From positions 1 through 64,000 of the forward strand of contig NZ_MAYF01000356.1 in the NCBI RefSeq assembly GCF_001684955.1: a stretch of 64,000 nt of DNA, given 5' to 3'. The notes beneath the pieces are model-generated. The model saw only the letters and a list, made by a program, of their open reading frames with translations, made no database searches and had not been told where the DNA came from. Source of the DNA: Chryseobacterium contaminans (GTDB lineage: Bacteria > Bacteroidota > Bacteroidia > Flavobacteriales > Weeksellaceae). Both the position numbers and the translations under genes were made by a program. Shown here piece by piece: positions 53,250-61,008 of the stretch (positions within the stretch are counted from its first letter, which is position 1; each line of letters starts with the position of its first letter).

Positions 53250-53849
53250 TTAATTTTTATTATTTTTCTTCAGAAGTAAAACCAGATTCAGGAATAAAAG
53301 CAAAAAGTCCAGCGTTATCCAGATCCCCAGCTTTGTATTTTCATAATTGTAAGCATCAACCTGTTTTTTAGCAGCGTCAGAGAGCTTCATACTTTGGTTG
53401 ATATAATTCTGCACTTCCACAATCTGATCTATATTCTTATTAGGAACAGAATGCTGCGAAAAATACACCAGATTCTTCTTTCCAAGATATCCTACAATCC
53501 AGTACTCATCAGACTTATCCATTTTCAGATATTCTATTCTGTAATATTCCGGACGTATCTTACCGATATGTTTAGGCTCAAGCTTTGTGGCACTATCAAT
53601 TTTATTAACATTGATAAGATAAAAATCCAACGCTTGCGGAAGCTTATTGATGACTTGTAATCCTACAGAATTATCAACAAATGCCACAGCGCTTTTCTTT
53701 ATAAACCAATAGGTAAAAACTGAGATGGAAGAAACCACTGTTACAATACGGAACAGTCTTGCCCATTTTGCCATTCTTCCCGATTTTACTTTATATAAAA
53801 CCAGGGAAAATATACACGCCCAAAAGATAACAAGAATGAAAAATACCAT
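53250..53849 (-). CDS. Hypothetical membrane protein
   Basis: This 199-residue protein has two N-terminal membrane segments (residues 2-20 and 34-51), a soluble middle part (55-170, with KHIGKIRPEYYRIEYLKMDKSDEYWIVGYLGKKNLVYFSQHSVPN) and a C-terminal membrane segment (173-193) followed by KKNNKN. No family was recognised. A perfect TATCTTTG -7 box ends only four bases before the ATG at 53849. Either the mRNA is leaderless or translation starts at a later Met (Met26). Confidence 0.7.
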   Translation of the reverse strand: MVFFILVIFWACIFSLVLYKVKSGRMAKWARLFRIVTVVSSISVFTYWFIKKSAVAFVDNSVGLQVINKLPQALDFYLINVNKIDSATKLEPKHIGKIRPEYYRIEYLKMDKSDEYWIVGYLGKKNLVYFSQHSVPNKNIDQIVEVQNYINQSMKLSDAAKKQVDAYNYENTKLGIWITLDFLLLFLNLVLLLKKNNKN

Positions 53850-53853
53850 ACTG

Positions 53854-53861
53854 CAAAGATA
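53854..53861 (-). promoter_or_regulatory. -7 promoter element (TATCTTTG) abutting a start codon
   Basis: A perfect TAnnTTTG match lies four bases from the ATG at 53849, which would put the transcription start at or within the start codon. No TTG at -33 was found. Confidence 0.5.
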
Positions 53862-53887
53862 CTGATTTCAGATTTTTTCAGAGCATG

Positions 53888-54535
53888 TTAATCTACATTC
53901 CACTCTTTATAAAACTGATCCAGGAAATTCAGCATATAATCGTGTCTTTCCTGAGCCATTTTTTTTCCGTGTTCAGTATTCATCAAATCCTTCAGCAGCA
54001 ATAATTTTTCATAGAAATGATTGATGGTTGTTCCGTTAGACTTTTTGTACTGTTCTTTAGACATATTCAGATTGGGCTGAACATTAGGATCATACATCGG
54101 ATTATTTTTAAATCCTCCAAAATTGAATGTTCTGGCAATTCCTATTGCTCCGATAGCATCAATACGGTCAGCATCCTGCACAATTTTAAGTTCAATAGGC
54201 GGATTAGCTGGAGCCTGGCTTCTATTTTTAAATGAAATATTTTCGATCACAAATAAAACTTTTTCAATTGTTTCATTGGGAACATTCTGGCTTTCTAAAA
54301 ATTCTCTGGATATTCTTGGAGCAATGGTTTCGTCTCCGTTATGAAATTTAGGATCTGCTATATCATGCAGTAATGCTGAGAGTTCTACTACATCCGGATC
54401 ACAATTTTTTTCTGTTTCCGCTATTTTTCTGGCCAGCTTCCACACCCTTTCAATATGAAACCAATCGTGTCCTGCTTCTGCTCCATTCAATTTTTCCTTT
54501 ACAAATTCTACGGTGTTGTTAATCGTACTTTTCAT
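53888..54535 (-). CDS. HD-domain phosphohydrolase
   Basis: This 215-residue metal-dependent hydrolase has the HD signature: His27 in HDWFHIERVWKLA, His57-Asp58 in ELSALLHDIADPKFH, and a downstream Asp in VQDADRIDAIGAIGIARTF. These are the four metal ligands of the family. Related proteins (YpgQ/YedJ type) act on nucleotides or other phosphate esters; the substrate here is not known. The gene overlaps the alpha/beta hydrolase gene by one base (TAATG), so the two are translationally coupled. Confidence 0.88.
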   Translation of the reverse strand: MKSTINNTVEFVKEKLNGAEAGHDWFHIERVWKLARKIAETEKNCDPDVVELSALLHDIADPKFHNGDETIAPRISREFLESQNVPNETIEKVLFVIENISFKNRSQAPANPPIELKIVQDADRIDAIGAIGIARTFNFGGFKNNPMYDPNVQPNLNMSKEQYKKSNGTTINHFYEKLLLLKDLMNTEHGKKMAQERHDYMLNFLDQFYKEWNVD

Positions 54536-55377
54536 TAATCTATCAGTTCATTTAAAATAATATTCCAGAGCTTGTGATTATAGCTTCTAAAAAAATTAAC
54601 ATGCCCGATTTCTTTTTTCTCAGACTCTGCAGTCCTTATCAGCCTGTAAGTAGGGTTAAGATTAGGATAGGTATTGTTTAAAAGACTCAGAACCCCTTTT
54701 TCTGTTAACCAGACATCATCTTCTGCACGAACCACAAATACGTTCTGCTTTAAATTTTTAGAATAATCATCAATTTTCTCCAACAGCCTGTTGGTAGATT
54801 TTTTGTTTAAAATTAAGGTTCTCCAGTCATATGCACAATTTTTTGGAAGACTTTCTCCAAGTCCAAACCAATTGGCAGGAAAGTATCCTAGCAATGAAGT
54901 AGTTAATGGCTGTACAATTCCAAATCCCAGATAAGCTTCAATTTTCGTCCTGAGTCTGAGGTTTCCTACAAAAGCATTCTGAGTTCCTACAAATATCAGC
55001 TCTTCAAACATTTCGGAGTCTTTATTCATTCCTAAAATCAAAGCACCTACGGAATGTCCCAGGCAGAATTTTCTATACTCGGGAAAGTGATTTTTAATAT
55101 ATGTTGTTATGGCTTTATAATCCTTTGAACCCCAAATTCTCATAGATCCATGAAAACCTTTCATATTATCAGGTTTAGACAGCCCTATACCTCTGTAATC
55201 ATAGGTAATCACAGTAAATCCATGCTCAGAAAAATATTGGGCAAAGGAAAAATAAACCTGCTGTTTTACACCCGTTGCAGAGTTAATAAGCAATAATTTT
55301 CCATTACTTTTTTCAGGCTGAAAAAGATGGGCAGTTAATGAGGCATGGTCTTCTGTGGTAAGTATTAGTTTTTCCAT
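54535..55377 (-). CDS. Alpha/beta-fold hydrolase
   Basis: This 280-residue serine hydrolase has the nucleophile elbow GHSVG at 107-111 (Ser109), DYRGIGLSKP near 60-69 (oxyanion-side loop), an acid residue region VVRAEDDVWLTEKG near 228, and a C-terminal His in IGHVNFFR near 255. A cap segment lies around 130-190. It is of the YheT/YbfF-like 'alpha/beta hydrolase' type with an unknown substrate. It is co-translated with the HD hydrolase gene downstream. Confidence 0.85.
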   Translation of the reverse strand: MEKLILTTEDHASLTAHLFQPEKSNGKLLLINSATGVKQQVYFSFAQYFSEHGFTVITYDYRGIGLSKPDNMKGFHGSMRIWGSKDYKAITTYIKNHFPEYRKFCLGHSVGALILGMNKDSEMFEELIFVGTQNAFVGNLRLRTKIEAYLGFGIVQPLTTSLLGYFPANWFGLGESLPKNCAYDWRTLILNKKSTNRLLEKIDDYSKNLKQNVFVVRAEDDVWLTEKGVLSLLNNTYPNLNPTYRLIRTAESEKKEIGHVNFFRSYNHKLWNIILNELID

Positions 55378-55384
55378 AGGATAA

Positions 55385-55411
55385 AAAGAAAAAATCCACT
55401 ATAAAAGTGGA
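55385..55411 (-). terminator. Terminator of the ribokinase-like gene
   Basis: On the minus strand, TCCACT-TTTAT-AGTGGA is followed by TTTTTTCTTTTT, 57 bases after the stop. Confidence 0.85.
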
Positions 55412-55467
55412 CATTTTCAGTATATTATTATGTTTAGTTTTGAACTTTCGATATGCCGTAAATAGCT

Positions 55468-56358
55468 TTAAGAAACAAAATCAGACATTCTTGGAAGTCC
55501 GGTTTGTGAACCTTTACCTCCTGAAACACGGGATGACACCTCATTTCCAAATTTCACACAGTCTTCAATAGAGTTCCCATGGCAAAGTGCGATTGCAAAT
55601 CCGGAAGTAAATGCATCTCCCATTCCCATCTTATAAACGGTCTTCTCTTTATTCTTTCTGTAATATTTCATTTCTGTACCGTCAAAATAAACGGTAGAAT
55701 TGGTATCATCCCGTACAAACACTTTATTAAAGTATTTTTTAAGAACCTCTTCTCTTTTTTCTTCTCCAAAAATGATAAACAATTCATTACTTTTGGCTAC
55801 AATAAAATCTACTTCTTCAAGGATGGCATCATCAACCCTCATGGCAGGAGAGGCATACAATCCTACTTTTTTACCATATTTTTTAGCCTTTTTTACAGTA
55901 TATTCTACCACCTCCATTGAAACCTCAAGCTGTACAAGAACAAGGTCTGAAGTATGGAAATAGCGGTCTGCTTCGTCAATATGTGAGGTATTCAGATATT
56001 TATTGGCCGCAGGAACTACCACAATAGCAGCATTCCCTTCAGAAGTGGTTACATAAGCTGTTCCTGTAGACTCTTTATCTGTTTCATGTACAAAGCCTAC
56101 ATTTACGCTTTCGCTCACCAGATTTCTCATAATTTGTTGTCCCAGGGGATCCATTCCAACACAACCTATGAAATAAACACTGGCGCCCAATCTTGCAGTT
56201 CCTACTGCCTGGTTAGCACCTTTCCCACCAAAATAGCTCTCTGAATTGACAGCCAGAACGGTTTCGTTAGGTGAAGGAAGTTTATCGGTTTCCAAAACAA
56301 GATCAATTGAGGAGCTGCCTACAACGATAATTTTTGGTTGTTCTGATGAGAAATTCAT
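55468..56358 (-). CDS. rbsK: PfkB-family sugar kinase, ribokinase-like
   Basis: This 296-residue kinase matches ribokinase: VVGSSSIDLVLETDKLPSPNETVLAV near 12-37, SYFGGKGANQAVGTARLGASVYFIGCVGMDPLGQ near 41-74 (PfkB signature 1), and GMGDAFTSGFAIAL near 248 with the catalytic base Asp (signature 2, usually GAGDTF). It would phosphorylate ribose or a similar sugar; no ribose transporter or rbsD gene is adjacent, so the substrate is uncertain. It has a complete promoter within the end of the upstream gene and its own terminator. Confidence 0.87.
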   Translation of the reverse strand: MNFSSEQPKIIVVGSSSIDLVLETDKLPSPNETVLAVNSESYFGGKGANQAVGTARLGASVYFIGCVGMDPLGQQIMRNLVSESVNVGFVHETDKESTGTAYVTTSEGNAAIVVVPAANKYLNTSHIDEADRYFHTSDLVLVQLEVSMEVVEYTVKKAKKYGKKVGLYASPAMRVDDAILEEVDFIVAKSNELFIIFGEEKREEVLKKYFNKVFVRDDTNSTVYFDGTEMKYYRKNKEKTVYKMGMGDAFTSGFAIALCHGNSIEDCVKFGNEVSSRVSGGKGSQTGLPRMSDFVS

Positions 56359-56404
56359 TGTGTTTGATATTAGTTTAAAAATTATAACAGACTAAATTCC
56401 GTGC

Positions 56405-56437
56405 CAAAAATAACTAATTTTACCTAACTTATTTCAA
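56405..56437 (-). promoter_or_regulatory. Complete flavobacterial promoter (TTG-N22-TATTTTTG) of the ribokinase-like gene
   Basis: TTG at 56437-56435 and TATTTTTG at 56412-56405 are separated by 22 bp, within consensus. The ATG is 46 bases downstream. The -33 part lies inside the 3' end of the DUF4241 gene, so the kinase has its own promoter. Confidence 0.65.
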
Positions 56438-57059
56438 TAAATTCTGTAATAATCTTCACCGGTGATTGATTTTTATCGTAAGCAATATAGCTGGCATAAA
56501 AACCTTCTCCGTATCCTGTCTCAAAAGCAAATATAGTCCCGGGATGAGTTTCTGAAGGTTTTAGAAATGCATATTGATCTATTGCCCCCTTTTCATCGAA
56601 GAAATATTCATGGAAAAACTCTTCATAGATTCCCATAAAGTCTCCACCTTTTTTATGATAAAGTTTCTGTTCCAATTCATTAAGACTGTTTTGAGTATCC
56701 ACATCCATGAAGCAGCCCATTCCACTTTCTACCGGATATCCAAAAACTTCTCCTTCCACCAGTTCCTTAATATTCTGCCCAGCCGTAGTTGCCAGCTTCC
56801 AGTCTTTAATTTCTGCAGTATTGAAAATAATTTCTGCATAAGCTACACAATTACTATCTCTTTCTTTATGTAACATTACAGAAAATTCTCCTTTTGGAAA
56901 ATCTGCAGAAAAAGGAAGCATATCATTGGTGATTAAGGGATCACAAGCAACCAGCTTTCCACTGGAAAGATAGATTTTCCCTACTTCAAAACTTTCTAAC
57001 AAGGGACTTTCTACAAAATCCTTCGAAAATAGCTTTTTTATGTTTTCTATATGTGTCAT
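56424..57059 (-). CDS. DUF4241 family protein
   Basis: This 211-residue protein resembles DUF4241 proteins, which have no known biochemical role but are often found near toxin-immunity genes. Features: VGKIYLSSGKLVACDPLI near 26-43, FPKGEFSVMLHKE near 54, VAYAEIIFNTAEIKDWKLA near 72, GYPVESGMGCFMDVDTQ near 107, and FAFETGYGEGFYASYIAYDKN near 173. No signal peptide. It lies nine bases downstream of the GIY-YIG gene on the same strand. Confidence 0.8.
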   Translation of the reverse strand: MTHIENIKKLFSKDFVESPLLESFEVGKIYLSSGKLVACDPLITNDMLPFSADFPKGEFSVMLHKERDSNCVAYAEIIFNTAEIKDWKLATTAGQNIKELVEGEVFGYPVESGMGCFMDVDTQNSLNELEQKLYHKKGGDFMGIYEEFFHEYFFDEKGAIDQYAFLKPSETHPGTIFAFETGYGEGFYASYIAYDKNQSPVKIITEFIEIS

Positions 57060-57068
57060 TTTATTGTA

Positions 57069-57431
57069 TTACTTATTCTCAGTGTCAGGCTGAGCGGAGT
57101 CGAAGCCTTTTTGATTTTTGCTGTCAACATTATCAGAGTGACTTTTGTTTTGACAAACAGACAACTCTTTTAATTGATCCCAATTATCATTAATTATAGC
57201 TTCTTTTTTCTTTCTACTCCAACCTTTCACTTGCTTTTCAAACACTATCGCTTGAATAATGTCATTAAATACATAAAAGAAGACTAGTTCAACCGGTCTT
57301 CTTTTATAAGTATAACTTTCAGGAAATTTACCTGATTGATGTTGAGCTAATCTTACTTCAATATCATTGGTAACTCCTGTATAATAGGAGTTGTCGGAAC
57401 ATCTTAAAATATATACGAAATATTGTTTCAT
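57069..57431 (-). CDS. Single-domain GIY-YIG endonuclease
   Basis: This 120-residue protein is a stand-alone GIY-YIG nuclease (UvrC N-terminal-like fold). It begins MKQYFVYILRCSDNSYYTGVT, where YVYIL...YYTGVT is the family's GIY-YIG motif. The catalytic Arg lies in DIEVRLAQHQSG near 27, and the catalytic Glu in AIVFEKQVKGWSRKKK near 65. The last 12 or so residues (KGFDSAQPDTENK) are encoded by one copy of a 30-bp repeat; the other copy lies inverted just upstream of the ATG. Such genes are frequent in Flavobacteriia and are probably mobile or homing-like, though no target is known. Confidence 0.88.
   Translation of the reverse strand: MKQYFVYILRCSDNSYYTGVTNDIEVRLAQHQSGKFPESYTYKRRPVELVFFYVFNDIIQAIVFEKQVKGWSRKKKEAIINDNWDQLKELSVCQNKSHSDNVDSKNQKGFDSAQPDTENK
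57083..57112 (+). repeat. Left 30-bp inverted repeat of the GIY-YIG gene
   Basis: This is a GC-rich sequence (TGTCAGGCTGAGCGG...GAAGCCTTTTT) inside the 3' end of the GIY-YIG gene. It is the exact reverse complement of 57442-57471. Each arm is itself partly palindromic (GGCT...AGCC), like REP elements. Confidence 0.9.
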
Positions 57432-57441
57432 TTTTATTCCA

Positions 57442-57471
57442 AAAAAGGCTTCGACTCCGCTCAGCCTGACA
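57442..57471 (-). repeat. Right 30-bp inverted repeat of the GIY-YIG gene
   Basis: This is an exact inverted copy of 57083-57112, ten bases upstream of the GIY-YIG ATG and 31 bases after the valS stop. The two arms bracket 329 bases that are almost entirely the nuclease gene. No target-site duplication was seen. Confidence 0.9.
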
Positions 57472-57502
57472 TTCCAACAACTTCTTTTATTATTGGGTTT
57501 AT

Positions 57503-60118
57503 TTACAAACTTTTCAGCTTCTCTTCCAAGATCGCAATCTTATCAAGAGCATCTTTCTGTTTCTTACGTTCTACCTCTACAATTTCAGGTTTAGCATTAG
57601 CCACAAACTTTTCGTTGGAAAGCTTTTTATCTACTGAAATCAAGAATCCTTTCAGATACTTTAATTCTTCTTCAGTTTTCGCTTTTTCTTCTCCTAAATC
57701 TAAGTTTTCACTTAAAGGAATAGAAACTTCTGTTGCACCAACAAGGAATGTAAAGCTTGGCTTATCTGTTTTCTGCCCGAAGTGAATTTCAGAAACATTG
57801 GCTAGTTTTCTTACTACCGCTTCATTCGCAAATTCAGTAGCATTGGTATATATTTCAGCGGCTTCTCTTGGGGAAATTCCTTTTGTCTGACGGTAATTTC
57901 TAACTCCAGAGATCAGTTCTGCCGCAGTTTCAAAGTTTTTAATGATCGTCTCATCAAATGCTCCCGCTTCTTTTTGCTGAGCAATTACTAAAGCATCTTC
58001 AATATTTCTTTCTGAAATCGTCTGCCATAATTCTTCTGTTAAGAAAGGCATGAACGGGTGAAGCAACTTCATCAGCTCTTCAAAGAAATATATTGTTTTG
58101 TTATAAACCTCTTTAGAAATACCTTCTCCATAGTTAGGCTTGATTGCTTCAAGATACCAACCACAAAAATCGTCCCAAATTAATTTATAGATCAAATGAA
58201 GGGCATCAGAAATTCTGAATTTCTCAAACTGATCGTTGATTTCAACAATGGTTTTATTTAATTTATTTTCAAACCAGTCAATAGTTTGAGTCTCTGTTGC
58301 ATTTGCTGCCTTATCTTCATGATTCCACATGTTAATTAAACGGAATGCATTCCAGATTTTCGTCATGAAATTTCTTCCCTGAAGCATTAAATCTTCATCA
58401 AAAAGAAGGTCATTTCCAGCTGCAGAACTCAATAGAATTCCTACACGAACGCCATCAGCTCCATATTTTTCCATCAGCTCAAGCGGATCCGGAGAGTTTC
58501 CTAAAGATTTTGACATCTTTCTTCTCTGCTTATCTCTTACAATTCCTGTAAAATAAACATTCTTAAACGGAACTTCTTTTCTGTATTCCAATCCCGCCAT
58601 AATCATTCTGGCTACCCAGAAGAAGATGATATCCGGAGCTGTAACCAGGTCAGAAGTTGGGTAATAATAATTGATATCTTTATTTTCTGGATCAAGTAAC
58701 CCATCAAATACAGACATTGGCCATAACCATGAAGAGAACCAGGTATCTAATGCATCATTATCCTGCCTAAGATCTTCTGTTGTTAATTCATGATTTCCTG
58801 TTTTTTGCTGAACCAGCTTTAAAGCTTCTTCTTTAGTTTCAGCTACTACAAAATCTTCATCCCCTGTACCATAATAGTAAGCAGGAATTTGTTGTCCCCA
58901 CCAAAGCTGACGGGAAATATTCCAGTCGCGGATGTTCTCCATCCAGTGTTTGTAAGTATTTTTAAACTTCTCTGGATAAAACTTTACCTCATCGCTCATT
59001 ACAACATCAAGTGCAGGCTGAGCAATTTCAGACATTTTAAGGAACCATTGTACCGAAACTTTAGGCTCAATAACAGCTCCTGTTCTTTCAGACGTTCCTA
59101 CTTTATTGACGTAATCCTCAGCTTTCAGTAAAAGACCTTTTTCTTCTAATTCTTTTGCGATCTGCTTTCTTACATCAAATCTGTTCTGTCCTGCATAGTG
59201 AAGACCATGTTCGTTAAGGTTTCCGTCATCATCTAATGCATCAATCATTTTCAACTGGTGCTTCTGCCCGATCTCGTAGTCATTCGTATCGTGTGCAGGA
59301 GTAATTTTTAAAGCTCCCGTTCCAAACTCAATGTCAACATATTCATCCTCAATAATAGGAATTACCCTGTCAACGATTGGTACGATTACATTTTTACCCT
59401 TTAAGTGTGCATATCTTTCATCATTAGGATTGATACATACAGCGGTATCCCCGAAAATAGTTTCAGGACGTGTAGTCGCAACTGAAAGGAACTCTTCTGA
59501 ACCTTCAATCTTATATTTAAGGAAATATAATTTTCCATTCTGTTCTTTAAAGATTACCTCTTCATCTGAAATATTGGTCTTCGCTTCCGGATCCCAGTTT
59601 ACCATTCTGTAGCCTCTGTAAATTAATCCTTTATTATAAAGATCTACAAAGCTTTTGATAACCTGCTGTGAAAGCTTGTCTTCCATTGTGAAACGGGTTC
59701 TGTCCCAATCGCATGAACATCCTAATTTTTTAAGCTGTTCAAGGATTGTCCCTCCGTATTTATTTGTCCATTCCCAAGCGTGTTCAAGGAATTGTTCACG
59801 GGTAATATCAGACTTATTGACTCCTTCAGACTTCAGTTTAGCAACAACTTTAGCTTCGGTAGCAATGGAAGCGTGATCTGTTCCCGGAATCCAACAAGCG
59901 TTAAACCCGCGCATTCTTGCACGGCGGACCAGAACATCCTGAATGGTATTGTTCAACATATGTCCCATGTGTAATATCCCCGTTACGTTTGGCGGCGGAA
60001 TGACCACGGTATATGGTGGTTTGTCATTAGGCTCTGAGTGGAAATATTTGTTTTCCAACCAGTAATTGTACCATTTCTGTTCTGTTTCCTGTGGATTGTA
60101 CTTTTCTGAAATCTGCAT
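57503..60118 (-). CDS. valS: Valine--tRNA ligase
   Basis: ValS is the class I aminoacyl-tRNA synthetase that charges tRNA-Val and edits threonine. The 871-residue protein has the HIGH-type motif HMGH at 50-53 within PPPNVTGILHMGHMLN, a CP1 editing domain (about 190-390, with VATTRPETIFGDTAV), the KMSKS motif in RRKMSKSLGNSPDPL near 530, a tRNA-binding helical domain, and a C-terminal coiled coil (about 805-871). I start it at the ATG at 60118; the longer frame begins at a TTG at 60142. A TATTTTTG -7 box at 60154-60147 would put the transcription start inside that extension. Confidence 0.97.
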   Translation of the reverse strand: MQISEKYNPQETEQKWYNYWLENKYFHSEPNDKPPYTVVIPPPNVTGILHMGHMLNNTIQDVLVRRARMRGFNACWIPGTDHASIATEAKVVAKLKSEGVNKSDITREQFLEHAWEWTNKYGGTILEQLKKLGCSCDWDRTRFTMEDKLSQQVIKSFVDLYNKGLIYRGYRMVNWDPEAKTNISDEEVIFKEQNGKLYFLKYKIEGSEEFLSVATTRPETIFGDTAVCINPNDERYAHLKGKNVIVPIVDRVIPIIEDEYVDIEFGTGALKITPAHDTNDYEIGQKHQLKMIDALDDDGNLNEHGLHYAGQNRFDVRKQIAKELEEKGLLLKAEDYVNKVGTSERTGAVIEPKVSVQWFLKMSEIAQPALDVVMSDEVKFYPEKFKNTYKHWMENIRDWNISRQLWWGQQIPAYYYGTGDEDFVVAETKEEALKLVQQKTGNHELTTEDLRQDNDALDTWFSSWLWPMSVFDGLLDPENKDINYYYPTSDLVTAPDIIFFWVARMIMAGLEYRKEVPFKNVYFTGIVRDKQRRKMSKSLGNSPDPLELMEKYGADGVRVGILLSSAAGNDLLFDEDLMLQGRNFMTKIWNAFRLINMWNHEDKAANATETQTIDWFENKLNKTIVEINDQFEKFRISDALHLIYKLIWDDFCGWYLEAIKPNYGEGISKEVYNKTIYFFEELMKLLHPFMPFLTEELWQTISERNIEDALVIAQQKEAGAFDETIIKNFETAAELISGVRNYRQTKGISPREAAEIYTNATEFANEAVVRKLANVSEIHFGQKTDKPSFTFLVGATEVSIPLSENLDLGEEKAKTEEELKYLKGFLISVDKKLSNEKFVANAKPEIVEVERKKQKDALDKIAILEEKLKSL

Positions 60119-60146
60119 AAATTCTATTTCTTTGGCTTGCAATTTG

Positions 60147-60154
60147 CAAAAATA
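60147..60154 (-). promoter_or_regulatory. -7 promoter element (TATTTTTG) of valS
   Basis: This TAnnTTTG match lies 28 bases upstream of the valS ATG at 60118. It supports that start over the TTG at 60142. Confidence 0.5.
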
Positions 60155-60196
60155 GTCTAAAGAAAAAAATTTTTAAGCATGAATTAAAATAATTTT

Positions 60197-60204
60197 TAAC
60201 TTTG
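60197..60204 (+). promoter_or_regulatory. -7 promoter element (TAACTTTG) of the DUF1573 gene
   Basis: This TAnnTTTG match lies 42 bases before the ATG at 60247. It overlaps the TTG that a longer frame would need as its start. Confidence 0.5.
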
Positions 60205-60246
60205 TTTCACAAAATTTATCTAACAAACATATTAACATTCAAGAAT

Positions 60247-60711
60247 ATGAAGAAATTAATCGCAGGAATTGCATTATTCGGAACATTTGCTCTTGCATCT
60301 GCACAAACTATTACGTTTGATAAAACTACTTTCGACTATGGTAACATTAAGCCTAGTTCTGATGGTACAAGATTCTTTACTGTAACAAACACTGGTGATA
60401 AGCCTTTGATCATTTCAAATGTAAAACCATCTTGTGGATGTACAACACCAGAATTCAGCCAGGATCCGATCATGCCAGGAAAATCTGCTAAGATCAAAGT
60501 TGGATATAACACAGCTCTTACAGGAGGATTCAACAAAATGATTGAGGTTTTCTCTAATGACCCTGCTAACAGCAGAAGTGTAATCTACATCAAAGGAAAC
60601 GTAGATGCTAACGCTCCTGAGCCAAAAGTATTAACACCTGCTGAACAGAAAGAAGCTGCTAAAGCTGAGAAAAAAGCTGCAAAAATTGCTAAAAAAGCTG
60701 CAGCGAAATAA
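60247..60711 (+). CDS. Secreted DUF1573 protein
   Basis: This 154-residue protein has a type I signal peptide (MKKLIAGIALFGTFALASAQ) and one DUF1573 Ig-like domain of the ASPM-SPD-2-Hydin class: TFDYGNIKPSSDGTRFFTVTNTGDKPLIISNVKPSCGCTTPEF, IMPGKSAKIKVGYNT and FNKMIEVFSNDP. It ends in a Lys/Ala-rich tail (about 130-154: repeated AEKKAAK-like units). DUF1573 proteins are abundant in Bacteroidetes and are thought to be periplasmic or surface proteins of unknown role. I start it at the ATG at 60247 because the -7 promoter box lies in the longer frame. Confidence 0.9.
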   Translation: MKKLIAGIALFGTFALASAQTITFDKTTFDYGNIKPSSDGTRFFTVTNTGDKPLIISNVKPSCGCTTPEFSQDPIMPGKSAKIKVGYNTALTGGFNKMIEVFSNDPANSRSVIYIKGNVDANAPEPKVLTPAEQKEAAKAEKKAAKIAKKAAAK

Positions 60712-60730
60712 TTCTCTACTCAAAATAAAG

Positions 60731-60758
60731 AAACCGTCTCTATTGAGGCGGTTTTTTT
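60731..60758 (+). terminator. Terminator of the DUF1573 gene
   Basis: AAACCGTCTC-TATT-GAGGCGGTTT (one G-U pair) is followed by TTTTG, 19 bases after the stop. Confidence 0.9.
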
Positions 60759-60844
60759 GTTATATTTATATTGGATTAGGTTGCAGATGATAGGTAATGG
60801 CCAGCAGTAAATATATTGACATTGATCAAATATATTATTTAGGT

Positions 60845-60906
60845 CTTGGCTGAAGCCTTGGGATTTACACTTAAATGACTGGGCTAAAGCCCACCCCTAT
60901 TGAATT
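60845..60906 (+). repeat. Short interspersed palindromic element
   Basis: Two small palindromes (TTGGCT-GA-AGCC and GGGCT-AA-AGCCC) are joined by GGGATTTACACTTAAATGACT and followed by ACCCCTATTGAATT. A decayed relative lies at 48334-48399. Confidence 0.55.
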
Positions 60907-60916
60907 TTAATAACAA

Positions 60917-61002
60917 AATCTTTTAATCTTTTAATCTTTTAATCTTTTAATCTTTTAATCTTTTAATCTTTTAATCTTTTAATCTTTTAATCTTTTAATC
61001 TT
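60917..61002 (+). repeat. Ten-copy 8-bp tandem repeat before ppk2
   Basis: Ten perfect copies of TTTTAATC occupy 60921-61000, with partial copies on both sides (AATC before, TT after). The array ends six bases before the ATG of the PPK2 gene, so it forms the whole promoter-proximal leader of that gene. Confidence 0.97.
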
Positions 61003-61008
61003 AAATAT

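Noticed and set aside
57391-57785. Plus-strand open frames containing SAQPD-like residues
   Set aside because: They are created by the right copy of the 30-bp repeat read on the other strand and then run antisense through valS.
60917-61002. A CRISPR array
   Set aside because: The repeats are 8 bp and directly adjacent, with no spacers and no cas genes.
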